In this document: piece after piece, positions 42,705 to 57,600 of the stretch
Layout: each line of letters begins with the position of its first letter
Numbering within the stretch: the stretch's first letter is position 1
From: Mesomycoplasma ovipneumoniae ATCC 29419
GTDB taxonomy: Bacteria > Bacillota_I > Bacilli_A > Mycoplasmatales > Metamycoplasmataceae
Reading direction: 5' to 3'
DNA length: 64,000 nucleotides
Assembly (NCBI RefSeq): GCF_028885435.1
Contig: NZ_CP118522.1
Location: 682,001-746,000 of the forward strand
Notes under the pieces: generated by a model
The model's database searches: none
What the model saw: the letters and a program-made list of their open reading frames with translations, nothing else
Told to the model about the DNA's origin: nothing
Translations under genes and position numbers: made by a program

Positions 42705-43920
42705 ATTTTGTGTTTTAAGGTAAATCTGTTTTGATAAAATTTATCATAAGGGACTAAAATATGAAAAAAAAGCAAAAACAATTATCCCCATTTGAGTTAG
42801 AAATTGAAAAATTTGCTAAAAAATACGTTGATTCTGAAGAATACAAAAAAGAAGATTCTCGCAACAAAATTTCGCATATGTTTGAAGCTTTTATTCAAGA
42901 ACTATCAAAAGTGGAATTAAACCAACATTTAGACTATGAAAAAAGCAGCCAAAGCAAAAATTTAGGTCATATCGAAGAGCAAGTAATTTCGCTTTTTGCA
43001 TCAGGGTTACCATATCAAAATATTGCTAACGCAATAAAAATTATCTATGAAAAAGAAGTAAGTATCGCTTGAATTTCCTCAGTTATTGACAAAGTATTAC
43101 CTGAAATTGAAAAGTGAAAATCGCAAAAAATTGAGAATTTCTATCCAATTTTGTACATCGATGGGATGTTTTTTGATGTTGAAGAAAACGGTGTTTTTGT
43201 CAAAAAATCACTTTATCTTATTCTTGCAATTGATTGGCAGGGCTATAAAAAAGCACTAGGATTTTGGATTAAAAATAGCGAATCAGCAAGTAATTGACTT
43301 GATATTCTTAGCGAACTAAAAACTCGCGGGCTGGAAGATGTCCTAATAATTCCTAGCGATAATCTAAGCGGAATTAGTCAAGCAATTGAAGCAGTTTTCC
43401 CGCAAACAGATATTCAAAAATGTGTTGTTCAGCAAGTTAGAAACTCGCTTTTAAAAGTTTCTTACAAGGACAAAAAAGACTTTGCCTCTGATATGAAAAG
43501 TATTTATCAGGCGACTAATCAAGAATCTGCAATGCAAAATCTTAATGAATTTGCGAAAAAATGAGAGCAAAAATATCCTTCAATTATCAAGTCATGGTAT
43601 GAAAATTTCGCTGAATTAACGACATTTTTTAAATATCCAAATGAATTGAGGCAAGCAATTTATACAACAAATCCAATTAAATCAGTGATTAAATTAATTA
43701 GGCAAAATACAGAAACAAATGGCGAAATTCAAAGTGTGGATGACCTTTCAAAAATAACTTATTTAACGCTCCAAAATGCATCTAAAAAATGACAAAAACA
43801 AGTAGGAAATTGAGACATAATTAAAAAACAATTAGAAATTTCTTTCCCTAATAGGTTAAATAATTTAAAATTAAATTAGATTTCTATTTGAAAAATCCAT
43901 AAAAATTTAAAACACAAAAT
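42705..43920 (+). mobile_element. IS256-family insertion sequence
   Basis: ATTTTGTGTTTTAA at 42705-42718 and its complement TTAAAACACAAAAT at 43907-43920 bound the transposase gene as 14-bp inverted repeats. The total of about 1.2 kb fits the family. It is the only insertion sequence in the window with an intact transposase, so it may be mobile. Confidence 0.7.
42761..43879 (+). CDS. IS256-family (mutator-type) transposase
   Basis: 372 residues, uninterrupted when TGA is Trp. The first catalytic Asp is in YIDGMFFDVEE. The second acidic site is in IIPSDNLSGISQAIEAVFP, followed by the family signature CVVQQVRNSL. Towards the C-terminus there is TTNPIKSVIKLIR, where most relatives have TTNAIE. 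The Lys in place of the usual Glu (third acidic residue) might impair activity, or the catalytic Glu may lie elsewhere (ETNGEIQ). Confidence 0.9.
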
Positions 43921-44037
43921 TATGAACACTCATGAAAAAATCTAAATGGTAAAATAGATGATCACAATTAATGGTCTTGAAACATTTCATTTTTTTAATA
44001 TTAAAAATAAAAAAACATATTTATAATTAAGGAACTT

Positions 44038-46409
<2,372 letters not shown>

Positions 46410-46581
46410 TTATAGTATAAATTTTTTAGTCACGAGTTTCCCTGTTTGATGGCAAAAATTCATTTTTTAGTGAATATTAATATGCAAAAATACCGGTAAA
46501 TCCGGTTTTTTACGGTAAAATCTTAATTTTTATTATTTTAAATTTAAGCTTTTACAAAAAAAAAAAAATGCTTGGCCTAAG

Positions 46582-47993
46582 AAATAAGTTAATATATTAA
46601 TTTCAGACACATTCAAAAAGGTGTGTTAAAATGAAACAATACAAATTTACAGTTGAAGACAAATTTAAATACATTAAAATTGCCGAATCTAAAGGGCTAA
46701 AAAATGCAATTTTGGATTTTGCAGAAGAATTTAGAGAAATTTACAAAAACAAATCTAAAAGTAAAAAAGCGGATAAAGAATGAATGTTGCATATATACGC
46801 TAATAATTTGATAAGAAATTGGCAAAAAAAGTTTTATAATAATGATATGAAAAGTTTAATTAGTACTCGTGGAAAAAATCAAATCTCCACGCAAACCAAA
46901 AAGAAATATACAATTAACGATCTTTCCGAAAATGATCGTGGAATTTATCAAGAAATAGTGGAGAGGGTTCTTAAAAGATCCGGAATTGACCCCGCAATTA
47001 TTCTTGAGGAGCTCAAAAAATTAAAACAAGAACAAGAGAAAGATAAAGATAAAGATAAAATCGAAAATTGCACTAGAATTTGTAGCGTTTTTAACGTTAA
47101 TCGCACTTCTATTTATGAGAAAATAAGGGTGAAAAAACCACCAAAGAAAATGATTTATGATGAAGACTTACTTGAGTGAATTCGTGAAAATTTCTATTTA
47201 TATCGAAAGGTAAAAGGCCGCGACATCCTATATAATATTTACATAAATCAGGAAATTATGTAAGCACGTATGTGTTTCAAAAACACTACGAATTTTTAGG
47301 ATTAAAATCAATTGCTTATAAAAAGCAAGGAAAACCGGCACCAAAAGAGAAAAAGTTTACACGAATTTGGACTGAAGATCATATCAAAGGTGAATTTAGC
47401 TCAGAAAATTTTGGTGAAAAATGATTTGCTGATATTAAATTTATCAAAATTAACAACGAATGATTTTACCTACACTCAATTATTGAAACAAAATCCAATT
47501 ACTTGCTCAATTTTTCAATTTCTAAAACAAGATTTTCAGAAGAAACTATAAACTTAGTAAAACAAACAATCAAAAAGTATAATATTAAACCAAAATTTTT
47601 CCATTCAGATCATGGCGTGGAATATGCGAACTACAAATTTGCTAATTTTTTAAAACAAAACAATATCCAACAATCAATGTCACCAAAAGGCAATGCCCTT
47701 GCAAACAGACCTATTGAATATTTTTATGCAGTTTTTCAATGAGAATTGCTTAATATTGAGGGCGAAAATTTTGAAAATGTAGCTATTGCTTATCAAAAAA
47801 TAAGTGAATTTATTGATTGGTATAACTATGAAAGGCCTCAAAGTTGCTTATCATATAAAAACTCCAAGCTATTATATGAGGTAAATTATTTGTCCAAATT
47901 TTTTAAAATGAACATGCTAGAAAAAATTAACAAAAGTGGTGCAATCAAAATCATAGGTAAAAAACTAATTGTCTGAGATTTTTCTACTTATTT
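46582..47993 (+). mobile_element. IS3-family insertion sequence (second type)
   Basis: The ends AAATAAGTTAAT (left) and the complement TAAATAAGTAGA (right) are imperfect inverted repeats. The bases GCTTGGCCTAAG occur on both sides (46569-46580 and 47994-48005) and look like a 12-bp target duplication, longer than is usual for IS3. Two truncated relatives lie at 38306 and 60975. Confidence 0.7.
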
Positions 47994-48027
47994 AGCTTGG
48001 CCTAAGAAAAAATTATGTTATAATTAG
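46631..48027 (+). pseudogene. IS3-family transposase with one frameshift
   Basis: OrfA part from ATG 46631 (MKQYKFTVEDKFKYIKIAES) contains the HTH and a Lys/Glu/Asp-rich coiled region, and stops at 47263. The homologous reading continues in the -1 frame from about 47252 (GNYVSTYVFQKHYEFLGLKS). It has the DDE residues in WFADIKFIKI, FFHSDHGVEYANY and GNALANRPIEYFYAVFQWE. The last frame reads out of the IS into the element as far as TAG 48027. No A6G slippery run is in the 28-base overlap, so a lost A in CAAGGA is more likely than programmed shifting. Confidence 0.75.
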
Positions 48028-48459
48028 TCTAACTAAGAATGAATTAATAAATTTTGTATTGAATTAAGGGGACTTATTATGTTTTTACCATAAAAAAATC
48101 AGAAAATGCGAATTATCCATTATGTTTTTAAATATAATGGAATGCCTTAAATTTACCCGTTTAGAAATCTTAAAATTTAGGGCTTTTGGTTATTGTTCTT
48201 TCAAAACTTCATATGTTTTTTAGGCTCGATGTAAGTAAAAACGAGTTTTCTTTTTACATTGAGTTTAAATAGTAGTTGTATTTTTTTTTATGATTTTAGT
48301 TATTTAGTCCATAAATTGATTTTTGCTAGTGTTTTAAAATAGTTAATTAGCTTTTGCAAAAAAAGTTAAGAAAGCGCTCAAAACCGGACAATTCTTTAAG
48401 ATTATCTGATCAAACTGGGAAACTAGGGATTTTTTAGTTTTGACTTAAATTTGATGGTT

Positions 48460-48501
48460 AATCATAAAAAAACCTCGTAAAAACGAGGATTTTTTATGAT
48501 T
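48460..48501. terminator. Bidirectional terminator
   Basis: AATCATAAAAAAACCTCGT pairs with ACGAGGATTTTTTATGATT over a four-base loop. It lies 12 bases after the stop of the minus-strand adhesin operon and just outside element H. Confidence 0.88.
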
Positions 48502-48512
48502 AAAATTTATGA

Positions 48513-51497
48513 TTAGACATATTCAGATCTAAATTTTTCAAAAAGTTTATTATATTCTTCTTCAGTTTGAGGTGTGTCAAATAAAACAAAACCTTTAAAG
48601 GTGATTCCAGTTTCAGATCTTGAAATTGGTAGTTTTTCTAATTGTTCGTCAATTTGTTTTTGAAATTGTGATTTAGCGGTTCCAAAAGTAAAGCCTTTTT
48701 TAAAATTTAATTTTGCACCTTCTGGTATTTCGCGACTTCAGGTAAATCTCGGTTTTTTAGCATCATCAGATTCACTAGAATAAAAGTTAATATTCATAAC
48801 TAATTTATTGTCAGCTTTTTTTCGAACATCCACACCTAAAATAATAGTGGCAGCGGGATTGTTAAGAAAATCATGAGAATCTGAGAGAGGATTTTTTGGT
48901 TGGATTCACACCCCAGTCTCCGGATATTTTCCTTGCTGATATCAATCCTGTTTAGTTAGGTCAACCACAATAACTACACCATCATATGTTATTTGAAACC
49001 CATCTGTTTTGTACCGATCAAAACCTTTAGTCGGTGAGGCAAAATCAGCGCCTATTTTAAAAACGCCCTGGGAGTTTCATACCTGTTCAATGAGTAAGTT
49101 AAAATCTTTTTCTTCTTCACCTGTTTTTAGTAAAAAATATTGGAGTGCATTCATCTTAGGTAATTTACTTGGTTTAAAAGCGTAAAAGAAGGAAGTGCCG
49201 TCTTCTAATTTTAGACCAGTGTCACTGTTTAAATCATTCTCCAAAGAAATCCCGCCTTCTGCTAGATAAATACCTCGTTCTTGTTCATCAACATAAACTT
49301 TTTCTTTTGATATTTTTGAAGGAGCCGAATTTACCTTAAACCTAAAATTTGGATTATTAATAGCTGAAATTGATTTTACAACTTGTTGTTTTTGACCATT
49401 TAAAGATTGTTCTTCTGTTTCAACATTAGTTTTTCAATCTAAAAATAAGTGAGTTTTTACGCTATCAGAAAAAGATTTATAAAGTTTATTTTCTTTATTT
49501 ACATTATCGACTTCAACTGTTAAATTTCTTTCAATTCCGTTAGGAGTTTTAATTTTAAGATTAATTTGATAGGTCTCATCTTTATGATTTGCAGAAATAG
49601 AGACAGAAGTGCCTTCAGGAAAATCGGATTTTTCAAGGTTTTCAAAAAGTTTTCTTAGATAATCGCCTAATAAGGATTGTTGACTTGGGGAAGTAGTTGT
49701 ATCTGGATTTGGGGCTGAAGGAGTTGGAGCTGGAGGAGTTGGCTCTGAACTTGGAACAGAAGATATTCCTGGGCTTGGCGAAGGAGCTGAATCTGAACTT
49801 GAAGAAGAACTTGTATCAGTTGCTTCTTGGAATAAGGTCGCTAAAGCGCTAACATTTGCAGGAACAGCCATAGAAGCTTCTGAACTTTCAGTGATTTGTT
49901 CAGTAGCCTGATCAGTGGTCTGACCAGGATTTGGAGTTATTTGAGTCTGATTAACTTTATTACTTTTTGTTGCAAAAAAATTAAGAGCCTCGAAAAAAGG
50001 GGCTAATTGGGTTGTTATATTTTTTATATCATAAGGCTTATTTAAGAAAGGTTGGATTTTATCATCAATTGTTGAAGCAAAAACCGTAATTGGTAAATCT
50101 TTCTTGATTTCAAAGCTTAAATTGTCAATATTTTCTGATCCTTGCTTGTCAAAACTCTCAATTGCGTTTGCAAAATGTGCACCATAAATTTCTTTGTTTG
50201 CATCAAATTCTAGTTCAAAATTGAAGGTATAAGTATTATCTTCACCAAGTTTTAGACCTAAAGGAAGTAAGGTTCCATCACTAAAATTACCTTCAATATT
50301 TAGTCCAACATTGACAATATTAGAATTTTTAGTATTATTTTTGTTTTCTTTTACTGAAAAAGTGACACTTTTTGGGCTAAAATTAGGGATTAAATCTTTA
50401 ATTTCTTCTAGAAATATTTTATTCTCATTTTCAGTTTCAGTTGAACTTGCATTCGAAGTAAATCAAGAACTAAACTGCTCAAGATTTAAACTTTGAGGAT
50501 TTTGAGCAAAATATTCTGACACACTAAGATTGTTTTGTGCTAAATGTTTAGAAATTGCTGAGTTAAATTTATAATTTTTCTTAAAAATTTTTAAAAGTTC
50601 AGAAGATTTTTTTTGATCAGTCTTTTTAGGTACATCAACAAAATTAAGTGTTAATTTGCTACTTTTCTGTGTTTTTTTATCAACTAAACTTAACGCTAAA
50701 TCAATTTTATTATTAACATCATCAATGTTTGTGAACATTAATTTTTCATCTTGTAAATCAGGTTTTATTTCAAAATTGGAAGGAAAAACAAAAACCGGTT
50801 CAGAATTTATACTAAAGGAAATTCCACCAAATTTAGAAAATGTTGCAAAAAGTGCTGAACTTGAATTTTTTGTTTTTTCAAAATTTTCCTTAAATTCATT
50901 ATAAAACAAAATAGCAATTTCAGTTGCGGTTTTTCCTTCTAAAAAATCTTGATTTAAAAGACTAATTGATGCGCTTAAATTTTGGGCTGAAAAATTCAAG
51001 GCTTTATCTTGATCTGAAAAATCTAAATCAAAACTTGCAGTATAATTTATACTTTTGCTAGAATTTGAAATATTAACAGCAAGGTTTTTTATTTTATTTG
51101 ACTCAATTTTTACTTCAGATTGACTTCTTGGAATAACCAACCTGAAATTTAGGTCTGGATATTTTTGACTAATTTGACTAAAGTCAATTGCATTATTTAA
51201 GTCAAAATTATATGCTTTATCAAAATGCAAATTTAGTGCATCAGATGCACTTAATTTTTTAGCAAATTTTGACTTTAGTTTTAAATTAGCAACTAAGCTG
51301 TCAAATTCGGTTGTGTTAAATTCGGAATTAACATTTAGATTTGTAGCATTAGCTAATTTGTCATCAAATTGCGATAATTTTGAATTATAATTTTTTGACT
51401 GTAAGGAGACTAAATACGGAACACTGGCAGAAATACTAACGACCGCACTGACTCCTATAATTGCAAAAATTATATGATTTAATTTAAGCTTCTTCAT
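48513..51497 (-). CDS. P97/P102-type adhesin family surface protein (downstream gene of pair)
   Basis: 994 residues. An uncleaved signal or anchor helix lies at about 8-32 (LNHIIFAIIGVSAVVSISAS). A large, Asn/Ser/Lys-rich, beta-type body follows. A low-complexity hinge of Ser, Pro and Thr at about 560-605 (SSSSSSDSAPSPSPGISS) leads to a C-terminal domain with GVWIQPKNPLSDSHDF. The ATG follows AAAGGAAATTATT, 22 bases after the upstream adhesin-like gene. A two-gene pair of this size is typical of the P97/P102 loci, whose products bind cilia and host matrix and are often cleaved at the surface. This is a family-level call. Confidence 0.72.
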
Positions 51498-51519
51498 AAT
51501 AATTTCCTTTAAAATCTTA

Positions 51520-54417
51520 TTATTTTAATAATAGAGAAGTTGTATGCTGCATGATAATAACGCGGATAGGTTGACTTGAGAAATTTTGAGGATTTTTTTT
51601 ATCATAAAGATATAAAAATAAATTATATTGAACTTGGTTTCCTAGGTTAGTAATTTTCTCAAATACACCGCTAATTTCACCGTCGGTAGTAGTTTGCATT
51701 GTTGTTGCATCTGCTGCGCCTTGTGTTTGATTTTGTTTTGCTTTTATTGCATAGCCTAAATCTAAATCTTTGTGTTCAAAGGTTAAATAACTAGTAAAAG
51801 GTAGTTTTTCTACTTCTTTATCAACAGATACTGGTTCGTTTTCCTTTGATTTTGAGGTGGCAACTTTAATTTGGTTTTTAAAATCCTCAAGATCTTGTTT
51901 ATTTAAGAAAACTATATGTGAATTTGGTGAAAAAGTTGAGGCAATTTCATCTAATTTATCAACCTCATCACTTAAAAGTTTGTTATCAGGATTGATTTTT
52001 AGTTCAATTTCTGATTTTTTTGTTTGATAAATAACGCTAGCTAGATCACCGTTTTTATCAACTGGACCGATATTATATCAATATTTTATTTTTAAATTTT
52101 CGTCTTTTGGTTTTTCTAAAGCATCAACATTTGTTAAATTAGGTTCCAGGCTAAATTGAATTTTGTAATTAAAATCCTTACCAAAATTACCAGTAAAAAG
52201 TTTTTGACTCTTTTGTTTTGAATAAGCTAATGAATAAAAAGCTGCAAGAAAATCAGTTAGATTTTCAATATTATTTTTACCTTCTGTGCTTGAAAAATTA
52301 GGTTGAGTGATTTGATTTGATTGTAATTGTAATTCGATCTGTTTTATAAAATATTCAGGACTAAAAGATGAATTTGTTTTCATCAAATTAAGAGTATTTT
52401 TAAGCTCATCACTGATATAAAAACCATTTTGAAGAGGTTTGTTTAAATCTAAAAAGCCATAGTTAAATGAAAAAAGTCAAACTTTTAGCTCACCTTCTTC
52501 ATCAATTTGACCGCGTGGTTGTTTTGTAGGCTTAATTGTAATTCCACTTAATTTTTTAAATAATTCATTACTATTAGAATCTTCTGGTCAGTTTGTTTTA
52601 GAATCTATTAATCCAAAATGTTTAAGATAATCAAACCAATATTTTGCAACAAAACTAACATCTTGTTTTGATAAAAATGACAAAAATTGTGAAATTTTCT
52701 CGTCACTATTAAAATAATTAGAATAAATTGATGTTATACCTTTTGAGGCGGCATCATCAACATTTGAATTTTTAATTAAGTCTTCAACAGTTGGTAAATT
52801 ATAACTGTCAACCATTGATTTTAGTTGAGTTTCGTCAAATCTAAAACCATAATAACGAGAATTTTGAAGAACTTTTTTTAATTTATCGAAATTATTTGTC
52901 TGAATTAGTGCCAATAATTCCTCTTTTGGAATTCCTATTGGATTTGTTGGCGCTTGGGTTTTTGGTTCAATAACCAAACCGCTTTTGTCAACTAAAGCTG
53001 CAAAATCAGGATCATTTTGAGCTAATATTTCAAAATTTTTAATACTTTGAGAAAATTTTTTTGTAGCGACAATTTTATCATTTCTTTTATCTTTTATAAC
53101 AATATCACCATTAATTTGGGCAACAACATTGTTATCTTTAAAATCTAGATTAACTTGATCAGTGTCTAGTTTTATTTGAAGATCTAAAAATTTTGAAATT
53201 TGGTTAAAATTTAAATTTGCTAGATTGTTTTGGAATCTAATTTTTGATATTAGTGGTGTTTTTACAATTTTTCCAATAAGTGAATTAAGAAAATCGGCAC
53301 GTTTTTCTTTGGTTGCAAAAATTTCATTATTATAATAATTTAGAAAATCTCATCCTGTAACTAAAGTTGAATTATTTTGACTAAAATTATTTATTGCAAA
53401 ATAATCACTGTCAGAAAATTCACTTAAAACAATATCATCACTAATTGACTTATCAAGGAAAGAATTACTTAAATTGAGTTGAGTAGTAAGGAAAAATTTG
53501 GAATCTTTGTTAAAATCAGCGGCAATTTCCTTTGAAAAATCAGAAGAAAACTGGGCAACAAAGGTCAATTTATAAATCCCAGGCGCTGCTGTTTTTACTA
53601 AATATCGATCAGTTATAATTTGATCTTTTACCAAATTTATATCATAGCGAGGTTTTTGAATACCACTGTCAGACTCAAAGTAAAAGCTTTTATTACTAAA
53701 AATTTGTGAAATTGTCTCATCAAGGTTGAAATATTTGCTAATAATTTCTCTAGCTTCAGTGTCGTTTTTTGCGCTATTAACTTCTTTTTGAAAATCTTCA
53801 ACTGAAATTAACTTTGTTAATTCTTTTTTAAATGAAAAATTAACCTCACTATTTGTGTAAGGTCTTAATTTCTTGAGCTTTTCTTCTGAATAAGTTGAAA
53901 AATTAGAAAGTGAATAATCTGGAACAAAATTATAGGCAACTTTTTGTTTAAATAAGTCAGAAGTTGCTGTTTTACCATCGGCTAATTTTTGTGAAACTCG
54001 CCAAAAAACCTCAAATGTTTGCTCATTATCATCAGGTTTGATATCAAAAATTTCTAGTTTGAAAGGTTTTCAATTATGATCGGTTGAAAAATTAACGGGA
54101 ATGCTAGAGTTATTTGTCTGGTAAAAATCAAAAAAATCTGTTAAATCAATGTCAGTTTTTTTGGTATTATCGTCGTTCAAAAGTTTCTTTTTTAGATCTA
54201 AATAGTCTGAATTAGCATTTAAATATTTATCCTTTATACTAATGAAAGAAATTGATTTTGCTTGGTTTTGCACATCAATTCGCGGGTTTTTTAGTTCTAA
54301 ATTTGCAAAAACAACTAGCGGAACGGCAATAATCGCTCCACCAGCAAGAGTGCTTAGACCTAAAAGAAAAATATTTTTTTTAGTTAGTAATTTTTTAGTG
54401 ATTGTACTTTTCGTCAC
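51520..54417 (-). CDS. P97-family adhesin paralogue (upstream gene of pair)
   Basis: 965 residues if GTG 54417 is the start (after AGGAGGAAAG); the in-frame TTG further upstream has no ribosome site. An N-terminal membrane or signal segment lies at about 14-36 (IFLLGLSTLAGGAIIAVPLV). The block KPFKLEIFDIKPDDNEQTFE ... VSQKLADGKTATSDLFKQKV closely resembles the corresponding part of P97 of M. hyopneumoniae. The Ala-Ala-Lys-Pro-Glu cilium-binding repeats of P97 are not seen, so the ligand may differ. The start lies beside a T17 run. Confidence 0.78.
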
Positions 54418-54500
54418 CTTTCCTCCTATGTATTCTATAAAAAATTTTAACAAAAAAAAAAAAAAAAAGAAAGGAATTCCTTAAATAAGTAAATAAAGAA
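54418..54500 (-). promoter_or_regulatory. Adhesin promoter with a T17 tract
   Basis: On the minus strand the order is GGAATTCC, TTTC, T17 (A17 at 54452-54468 on plus), GTTAAAATTTTTTATAGAAT, then AGGAGG. A -10-like TATAGA box lies about 20 bases after the homopolymer. Length changes in the T-run may alter transcription. Confidence 0.45.
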
Positions 54501-54692
54501 ACTTTTTTATAATAAAATTTTTTTAAATTTTTAAAATAATTACTTTTATCATAGGAAGAATTTATGAGTCGAGTGCTTAAAAGTTGCAAAACACTAGCTA
54601 GCAAAATCTTGATTAATTAAGAATCAATTCATCCAAATTAACTAAAAGATGAATTATTTATTGCCTAAAATTAACTATAAATCAAACAAAAT

Positions 54693-57600
54693 TTATCTTG
54701 GTTTAGTTGGATTTTCATAATTTTCAGGATAAGTTCCATCATGAATTTGTTGTAAAACTTGGTCTCTTAATTTAGGTTGCCCGGTATCATGAGAAAATCG
54801 ATTACCTTCTAAATTATAATAAATCATTGTTAGCATATCATTTAATTTTACATCGGAAGATTTATATCAAGTTGTTCCTCACCAACTTGTGGATTTGGCA
54901 GGATTACCTATTATTTTGTCGATGAAAGTTTTATAATCATCATCTTTTGTATTGTTTTTATCAGATTGTTCGCCACTTTGTAACGATGCACGGATTACTT
55001 CAGATGCAGTATAGGAAGACAAAAGACCACCGTAAAATGCTGAAGATCGAATTCAAGATCATTGCTGAGAAATTCTTGATTCATATGTGTAAAAAAGAAG
55101 AATTAACACTAATCTATAAAGAAATCTTCCTTTTGGAGTGTTCTTAAAGTTATCAATTGATATTTTTGCCTTTGTTTTTTCAGAATACCATATTTTGTGA
55201 AATAACTTTGAAATTGCGTCTAATTGAGAATCTTTTCCACCAGATTCACCATTTCCACTAGATCCACCATTTCCACTAGATCCAAAAACTTCCTTCAATG
55301 AAATTCCGGTGTATTTTATGTTATTTAATTCATTGAGAATTGGAGAGTTGCTATCTTTATTTGCGGAATTTCATTTTGGTGAGGTGAGGAAAAGTGTATC
55401 AAAAAATTCGGCAAACAACTGTGTCGATATTTTTCGTCCTTTTGGTGTTTTTATTGATAAATTTGTCTCATTTATCAAGTTTTGTGTTTCTGTTTGCGAG
55501 GTTGGTTGAGTAGAATCGCCAATTTTTGGTTCAATTTTGACAACTAAATCAAGATTGAGAACTTTTGAAAGGTCTAATTTATTAAACAAGGTTTCAAAAA
55601 AACTTTTTGCTTGTTGGCTAGTGTCTGAATTTTTAATTGAATCAACAATTTGATCCAAAATGCCAGAAATAAGCGGATTTTCAAGACCTAGGCCAATAAA
55701 TTCTGTTAAAAATTTTTTTAGTATGTCTCTTGGATTTTCAATTTTAGAACTATAATCCTTATTATCATCTAAATTTAGCTTTAAATATGAAGCAATTACG
55801 TCAATCACTAAATCAGAAAATTTGTCATTTTTTACTAAAAAATGCACCGCGTATCATAAATATGATTTTAAAAATTCACTATTATTTTGTACTTCAGATT
55901 GGTCCTGACTTTGGTTGTTTTGGGTTGATGGTTTATCATTTAGAAAATTAGCCAAAAGAGAAGAAAAAGTTTTTACATCTTTAAAAATCATTTGATTTTT
56001 ATTTATATAGTTCAAAAGTCTAAAAATTAAAACTTTATTTGCAGAATTTGGTAAAAATTGCAATAACAATTCTTTGAGTAATGGCTCAATTTCCTGTCTT
56101 TTTGCTTCTGACAAATTGGCAAACAGTGAAAAACTACTTACATCACCAATAGCTAAGGAATTAATTTTTTCTTTAAAAAACTTAGATTGAAAAATTTTAG
56201 TTATAACTTTTCAAAGATCATTTTTATCAGACTCTTGAATTTTATTATAAACTGATGCAACTTGTTTAATAAGTTCAACAATAAATTCTTCTTTTGCAAT
56301 TTCAGATTCTAAAAGCAAATTTAAATCTGAAACTGAAAAATCACCGCTAGTGAACTTGCCTAAAATTGAAATAAACTTTGTAAGTAATGCATTTTCTTTT
56401 GTATAATTTGCCTCGGAATTGAGCGAGGTTATTTCACTAGAAGTTGGTGATACTGAAGAATTTTGGGATTCATCAGTGCTGCTAGTATCATTAAAAAGTT
56501 GAGTATTTGCTAGTGGTTCGGAAAAATCCTGACTTACATTAACAGTGGCGGCTTCTGGAATGAAAAGTTCCTTTGGATCACTTTCATTTTTGTAAAAATT
56601 ATCAATATTGTTCTGTATTATTTCTTTAACTAATTTAAAAAGTGGCTGAAATTCAGTTTTTTCGAATTGAGTTTCAAATATTTTTCCCGCTAGTTTTCCA
56701 AAATTATCAATTAAAGTCTCATTTTTTTCGTCTAATTTAACAATAAAATCACCAATAATTTTATTAAAATATTGTTTTTCAAATAATGTTTTAATTAATG
56801 AAAAATTATCTAATGGTTTTTGGATTTGTGCTTTTGCTACTATTTTAAAGTAGGAATTAAACAAATCTTTTATTTCATCCGATTTTAAAAATCAATCAAA
56901 AATTGGAAGAATATTGTCAAGATAGTATGACGGAACATTTTTTAGACCTGCACGAATTTGTTCAGAAATTGGATCGCTACTAATAATTTCAGAAATCAAA
57001 GTTGAAATACTATCTTGTGAAATTTTTCCTTGATTTTCTTTATTATCTAAAGTATTTGTTTGGTCTGTTGAATAATAATTATTCGCAATATCCACACTAA
57101 AACTGTCAAATAAAGTCTCAATAACTGATTTTTTAGGGGTAGAATTACCTGAAATTGCATCAAATATGATTGAAATTAATGCTTTTATTATTAGTGTGGA
57201 ACGAGTTTTTGTTTGATCATTAAAATCTAAAGTTGAATCTCTTAATTTTGAAAAAATATCACGAACTAAATCCAAAATTGTCTGAACTGATTTTTCTGAC
57301 AATTTTAAGTTATATTCTTGCAAAATTATTTTTAAAAATTCAGAAATTGAATTTCAAGTTGAAGAGTCTCCTAAAAAAAGTCCAAAAACTTCCTCAATTA
57401 GTGGGGTGTTTTCTTTGAGAAAATTTTCAACTAGTGAATTAAAGTTTGGGTGTGAGTCAAATTTCTTTTGGTCAAAAAAATACTTAATAAGTTCTGAAAG
57501 TAATTTCTCAACTTCCTTTGATTCAAAAAAGTTTGTTAAAATGCTTAAAAGTGAATTTTTGATTTTAGGCTTGCTAAAAAAACTATTTTGGTTTAATTTT

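Larger units (their letters stand above)
46431..48429 (+). repeat. Dispersed element, copy H (split by IS3)
   Basis: Left terminal repeat CACGAGTTTCCCTGTTTGATG (46431-46451) and right terminal repeat GATCAAACTGGGAAACTAGG (48408-48427). The first part has the ACCGGTAAATCCGGT hairpin (about 46492-46508) and the poly(A)13. After the IS (46582-47993) come the TATAAT box, the ribosome site and the mini-ORF ATG TTT TTA CCA TAA (48079-48093). Then come the stem-loops and the AAGCGCTC-region hairpin. Confidence 0.85.

Noticed and set aside
48513-51497. Identification of this protein as MIB (immunoglobulin-binding) because an F1-like ATPase is in the window
   Set aside because: It is more than 30 kb from the ATPase cluster, lies in a P97-type gene pair, and shows no MIB-like features that I can recognise.
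54417-54453. Upstream TTG start for the P97-like gene
   Set aside because: The AGGAGG ribosome site lies inside that extension and directly before GTG 54417, so the shorter form is preferred.
54564-54620. 18-codon ORF (MSRVLKSCKTLASKILIN) behind AGGAAGAATTT
   Set aside because: It has a plausible ribosome site, but it is very short, has no relatives in the window and lacks a clear promoter. I see no further support.
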